64,000 nt of DNA from Chondrosia reniformis (taxonomy: Eukaryota > Porifera > Demospongiae > Chondrillida > Chondrillidae): NCBI GenBank assembly GCA_947172415.1, contig OX359194.1, positions 4,774,001-4,838,000 of the forward strand. Direction: 5' to 3'. Positions 60,601 through 64,000 of this stretch are shown here, piece after piece (within the stretch, counting starts at the first letter, position 1; every line of letters starts with the position of its first letter). The notes beneath the pieces were generated by a model. The model saw only the letters and a program-made list of their open reading frames with translations. It ran no database searches and was not told where the DNA came from. The position numbers and the translations under genes were made by a program.

Positions 60601-60803
60601 AGTTCACGCTGATGCTCCGTCAAACCAGAACTCTCTGAAGACAATTAATACAGCTCCATTTAGAATAGAGTACAATACACTTCTAGACTTTTCTTACCAT
60701 CAATACATGTACTGTGGGTGGATGACGATTTGATTATAAAACGAAGTGAAGGAGAGCTAGTCACCTTTATCAAACCCTTTCTTAGCCTCAAAACAGCGGC
60801 CAT
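48630..60803 (-). CDS. ACAD8: ACAD8, isobutyryl-CoA dehydrogenase, mitochondrial
   Basis: ACAD8 is the FAD enzyme that oxidises isobutyryl-CoA to methacrylyl-CoA in valine breakdown, passing electrons to ETF in the mitochondrial matrix. Exons (minus): 60803-60698, 60634-60534, 60469-60418, 60140-60023, 51511-51433, 51371-51264, 51165-51022, 50941-50806, 50284-50187, 50050-49898, 48842-48740, 48679-48630. Phases agree throughout and give 415 residues, the human length. The N-terminus [17 protein letters not shown] is basic and Ser-rich, fitting a mitochondrial presequence. Family blocks: [34 protein letters not shown] (flavin/substrate signature), [59 protein letters not shown] and ILEGTNEIM, whose Glu (about 399) is the expected catalytic base. 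ACAD8 is favoured over SCAD/SBCAD by [14 protein letters not shown]. Confidence 0.95.
49070..49885 (-). mobile_element. hAT-like element A, copy 3, old and diverged
   Basis: Read on the minus strand from 49885: AAGTACTCTCTAAAT, GGAATGGCC, then ATTATCAATTAGTACCTCAT and AAATCAACAAC, matching element A. The diverged palindrome 49070-49390 follows (AGTGACTAGCACATCTGGAA, CATCACTTCTGTGTTTGGGC). Many substitutions show it is older than copies 1 and 2. It also lacks the HIRAN segment. It lies in ACAD8 intron 10. Confidence 0.7.
50405..50755 (+). mobile_element. Diverged hammerhead element, copy 2
   Basis: Homologous to 32915-33361: AGATCTAA...AATCTTAAAGC, CCCACTCATGTC, the ribozyme region, GGTTCCGCCCAGGAGCTCAT and GCTCCTCAGGAGACAT. 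The arms are shorter and more diverged. It lies in ACAD8 intron 8, antisense to ACAD8. Confidence 0.75.
50606..50650 (+). ncRNA. Decayed hammerhead ribozyme copy
   Basis: It aligns base for base with 33184-33228. Stem I (GCCATA/TATGGC), stem II with its TAATAA loop, and ACAGCTGTC are all kept. The core is damaged: CTGATGA has become AAGATGA and GAAA has become AAAA. Loss of C3 and G12 should abolish cleavage. Confidence 0.85.
51540..51760. repeat. GGAT/GATG-rich minisatellite
   Basis: An irregular array of GATGGATGGA-like units just upstream (in gene direction) of ACAD8 exon 5. A similar array lies at 59865-59965, at the other end of the same intron. Confidence 0.8.
52560..54085 (+). pseudogene. 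R2-like retroelement reverse transcriptase, truncated
   Basis: Frames show [18 protein letters not shown] (pre-RT block), [48 protein letters not shown] (first catalytic Asp), [16 protein letters not shown] and [10 protein letters not shown] (catalytic YLDD) with the thumb [17 protein letters not shown]. Several frameshifts and stops separate the blocks. The endonuclease C-terminus is missing; the CR1-like LINE begins soon after. The family is of the type whose C-terminus is seen at 6236-6833, but direct kinship is inferred. It lies in ACAD8 intron 4, antisense to ACAD8. Confidence 0.8.
54999..56290 (+). mobile_element. Endonuclease-bearing retroelement 3' fragment, copy 1
   Basis: The frame 55004-55303 ([26 protein letters not shown]) ends in a stop. 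The overlapping frame 55290-56015 continues with [20 protein letters not shown], the zinc knuckle [18 protein letters not shown] and then [20 protein letters not shown], a PD-(D/E)XK endonuclease site, ending at 56015. This is the C-terminus of a restriction-like-endonuclease retroelement of a lineage distinct from the one at 6236. A 3' tail contains the hairpin GCCTTAGTACACTAAGGC. A frameshift near 55290 breaks the protein. Confidence 0.8.
56291..57496 (+). mobile_element. Endonuclease-bearing retroelement 3' fragment, copy 2
   Basis: A head-to-tail copy of 54999-56234, starting at exactly the same base (AAGGATGGACCTCACGG). The first frame (56296-56595) is almost identical to copy 1. The second is more damaged: a TAA at about 56729 replaces a Glu codon after GKAM, and small deletions remove the residues after SIFI and around the VPMIIG block. 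It ends at CCTTAGTA, where the host LINE resumes. Confidence 0.85.
59500..59735 (+). repeat. Dispersed repeat R, copy 3
   Basis: The longest copy of repeat R: TATAATATGGGTTCATAC, then ATGTCAATACATTGTTTTTG, GGACACTTAAG and TTAAATCCCAACGATG. It lies just downstream of the CR1-like LINE remnant in ACAD8 intron 4. Confidence 0.65.
59865..59965. repeat. (GGAT)n minisatellite
   Basis: Tandem GGATGGATGGAT units with occasional GGATTGAT, at the acceptor-distal end of ACAD8 intron 4, close to exon 4 (60140-60023). Confidence 0.9.
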
Positions 60804-60916
60804 TTTATTCCAATAGGATTATATTGCGCAATAACTCATCTGATTGTCCTTTTATGGTCAAGGCTTTAAGGAACAGAAGATCCGTTGAAGTGCCTATTAT
60901 ATAAAAGATCGAAATA
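60804..60916. promoter_or_regulatory. Divergent promoter ACAD8 / cortactin
   Basis: The two start codons are 113 bases apart on opposite strands. The stretch contains CCAAT (60810-60814) and ATTATATAAAAG close to the cortactin ATG. The latter is too close to the ATG to be a normal TATA box for cortactin unless translation begins almost at the transcript start. A shared promoter is inferred. Confidence 0.5.
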
Positions 60917-63113
60917 ATGTGGCGTTCGCAAGCTGGACATAGTGTTGCAAACAAACAAGTTGAAGATGATGACGACTGGGATACGGACCCAAATTTCGTG
61001 GTACGATATAATATATTGACTTGTAACTAGTTTTAATTTATAGGCGTTGTATTAAAGTGTTGGCCTTCGGGATACTTGCAATTTGTAAAAAGTTCACTCC
61101 GTAGTAGTAATATGTTGCGTTATTACCCCCCAAAAACTCTTGGCAAATGTGTGATGCGTAGTGCATTGTCAATCTACGTCCATGTCCCCTAGCACACCTG
61201 GTTTATCCAGGTCTCCATCACACTCTAGTGACCTATTTGTGCTCTATCCGATAATACGTATTCCCTACCATCATGTACCAAGATTACCAAATCGAGAATG
61301 TTAAAGTTTTTCATAATGAATGATTGTATACATAAATTTCACAGCCTAACTAAACTACTAAGTCTTTTTCTATTATGTCTGTATTATTGGGCGCCTCAGT
61401 AGTGGCCAATTTAGAAAGTGATGTTCCCAATTGAAATGTGAATCATTCATACGTAAGTGGCATTTGCTTTATTTTTCGCACTCCATTGTGCTTGTGATAG
61501 AATGATGTTTCTGAAAAAGAATCTAGATGGGGATCAAAGACCGTAGAAGGGTCAGGAAGGCAAGAAGCTTTGAGGTGTGTTAGTTTTCCTTCTGTGTTGT
61601 TATTTATTCATATGGAAAATGTTTAGTTTAGGAGGATAGATATATATTCTTGTAAACCTACCTCAGAGGCTATTCTGGTGTATGTTGTCTTTTGTGCACA
61701 TGAATATTAGATAACTCCATTTACATTGGTGTGTGGTTGATATACGTATATACATATGAGGTTAAGGTAGCACATGAATAAATAGACTAAAGTACAATAT
61801 TCCAAAGTGATGACTTCGACTAAATCTACAAATACGTATGTATATGCAGTTTTGACACTGATTTTTCTTTCTCTCTCTGCTTGGCCAGCTAGTTGATTTC
61901 ACCTGTTATTGAGATTGTAGGAACATTTGGCTTCTTAGTCACTTCAACACCCTCACGTTTCCTTATTTTGTATGTATGTTAGTCTCAGCCCCATACTGTT
62001 ACCACATAGAAATGATGACAGTACAACTGTATGTTCGAACCTAAACTCATTTTTCTGTATCACCCAGTGAAGAACACTTCAGATTTATTAATTAGCCTCA
62101 AGTTTAGCTAAATCCTTAAGTGCTTAATGATACCATGTGCCTTGATTTAAACATTCAGTGTACACTGGCAGTTTTGGGTTCTAAATATAGTAAATATATA
62201 CGTATATGGTGTAGGTGTATTGAAAATTGACTGTGGTATTCACCAACATGTGTCTAGGGTGGTTAACCATTTGGTACTCACAAAAAGAACTCTGCACTAC
62301 ACATGCCCATTTGTGTATGCGTACGTACCTTCATTGTATTAACCCTTCTCTGTAAGTATATGTACAATATATCATTCAATATTAATTATAATGTTTCTCT
62401 TTCAGTTTAAAGCAACTTCGCAGTCAAGTAAAGCAGGAAGACGTACAAGTGAAAGATAGTCAGTTCAACCTCACTAAAATGGTTACATTACTAAATTAGC
62501 AATATTGCATTTTTATCTGAACAGTTTTGGGCAATATACGGGTGTGTGGTATATAAAAAGTCTATCTTCCTGACTATTGAGCTGAATGTCTTGCACAGGA
62601 AGCTGATATACTCTATTTATACCTACGTACGTATATACTTTTATTAAGAAATGTGTTCCTTTGACTGTCTGCTCATGTTAATTAAATGACTAATATATTC
62701 ATCCTGTGAGAATACTGTGGTACTGTTGTTACACATGTCTTGTGACAGTTGCTTGTGTTTATGTGTACTCTATAGATAGCCCATTACCAATATATCCTAT
62801 TACAACTGTTTTATTTAGTTTTTGTTTGTTACAGAGTCTAAGCATGCTTCACAAACAGACGCTGCTAAAGGATTTGGTGGCAAGTATGGAGTACAGTCTG
62901 ATAGAAAGGTACTTGTGCAGTAGGTGAATATGACTTTCATGTCCCTTTCATACACTTTCCATATTCCGCCAGGATAGATCAGCTGCAGGTTGGGATTATC
63001 AAGCAGAGCTCTCCAAGCACGAGTCACAAAAGGATGCGGCCAAAGGGTTTGGAGGAAAGTATGGAGTACAGAGAGATAGACAGGATAAAGCAGCTGAAGG
63101 CTGGGATTACCAG
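60917..63113 (+). CDS. CTTN: Cortactin, 5' part (runs off the window)
   Basis: Cortactin binds Arp2/3 through an N-terminal acidic motif and F-actin through 37-residue repeats, stabilising branched actin at the cell cortex. Exons: 60917-61000 ([20 protein letters not shown], then WDTDPNFV, the acidic DDW motif), 61501-61574 ([19 protein letters not shown]), 62406-62448 ([15 protein letters not shown]), 62837-62908 ([20 protein letters not shown]) and 62973-63113 (two more repeat segments with [16 protein letters not shown] and [15 protein letters not shown]). Phases agree if exon 4 uses the second of two adjacent AGs. The remaining repeats, Pro-rich region and SH3 domain must lie beyond 64000. 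Exon 3 is the least certain. Confidence 0.9.
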
Positions 63114-64000
63114 GTGTGTGTGTGATTTAGTATTCTGGGACTGTATGCTCGGACACGACCAACACTGATTAAAATTTACTTAACACATTCTTTCAATCAG
63201 TGGGCTGCACTATAGTTATAGCTATTATTATGTAAAGGGATAATCAACGGCACTGGGAATGCATCCATTGATGATACGTATATGAATTCAAACTCGCTTA
63301 AGTTGAGTTACTGCAACTAATACATTATTTCGTACAAAAGAAGCTCGGTTAAATTGAACAGCTGACAGAAGATATAAAATGCAGTACGTATCCTTTTTCA
63401 ACTTAAAAATTGTAACAAGTTTTTAAATGGTTCATGCATCTTTCCACCCTTTGAGCATCAATTACGTAGGTCTTTGTTGAATTAACATGTATAATTATAG
63501 TGAGTATAAGACTTGTATTAAAGGTTTCAAAATTGCCATGTTGGTATGACACCAGCTGAAACTCACTAACTCAGATTACGATTGCAGACAAATTCATTGT
63601 AAGACTTCAACAATATATCATGAACAAGTCTCTTCCTTATATATTTATATCACAAACTAAATCTCTGATAATTTGAATTACCTGATAACTCAGATGTTTT
63701 CCGTTGTTTACAGAGATTCAAATTAAGCAGGCTGTACTGTATTTACGATTGTTTAAAATTGTTAGTCCACAAGTTGGTCTACCTCACCTCACTCACTCCT
63801 CCTCACTTGGTCTTGTCCCCTCCTTCATACATATATCATGGTTGTCCTCTCCATTCTCGTGTACCCAATTCTATTCTTGCACTCATCTCCTGCCTGCTCT
63901 TCCAAATTGCAGCAGCTAATTTGTAAAATGTTTGTAGTCTGCTTCATAGGCATCTGTTGACTTAGGTTACATGATTAGTGTTTGTATATACTGTGGAAGA
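63114..64000. other. Cortactin intron, to window end
   Basis: No further cortactin exon was found. AT-rich sequence with a T/C-rich stretch near 63780-63910; no other gene seen. Confidence 0.5.

Noticed and set aside
1..64000. tRNA, rRNA or bacterial-type operon features
   Set aside because: I found no cloverleaf, rRNA segment or prokaryotic gene arrangement; genes are intron-rich and eukaryotic.

Overview
The window is nuclear DNA from an animal. It is AT-rich, holds many-exon genes with GT-AG introns, and is crowded with transposon remnants. The gene set (SND1, ACAD8, TMEM216, cortactin) is metazoan. The repeats (R2-like retroelement C-termini, YqaJ and HIRAN fragments, hammerhead ribozymes, pogo and hAT relics) resemble those of sponges and cnidarians. 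A sponge or another early-branching invertebrate is my best inference; I cannot name a species.

Layout. Positions 1-6230 are a degenerate 23-bp satellite. Its edge joins the C-terminal end of a retroelement with a restriction-like endonuclease (6236-6833). From 7350 to 10000 there are only repeats, mainly copy 1 of a hAT-like element ending in a long palindrome. A complete SND1 (Tudor-SN) gene then runs on the minus strand from 40737 to 10103. Its coding sequence, about 880 codons, is split into about 25 exons, and all exon phases I derived agree. Its large introns hold a decayed pogo-type transposase, pogo-type MITEs, hAT, YqaJ and Ty3/gypsy relics, two non-LTR elements, a hammerhead-ribozyme element with an intact ribozyme core, and a two-exon HIRAN-domain gene lying inside a second copy of the hAT-like element.

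Head-to-head with SND1, 292 bp away, is a single-exon secreted cystine-knot protein (41030-41512, plus). TMEM216, a ciliary transition-zone protein, follows in four exons (41727-45978, plus). After a gene-poor stretch and a 28-bp minisatellite comes ACAD8 on the minus strand (60803 to 48630), with twelve exons predicting 415 residues. Its 8.5-kb fourth intron contains nested retroelements: a tandem pair of endonuclease-domain fragments inside a CR1-like LINE. ACAD8 sits head-to-head, 113 bp apart, with cortactin (60917 onward, plus), which runs off the window.

The genes share no obvious pathway: RNA-binding nuclease scaffold, secreted ligand-like protein, ciliary membrane protein, valine catabolism and actin regulation. 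The linking theme is architecture: two divergent gene pairs with compact promoters, and introns that act as sinks for mobile DNA.
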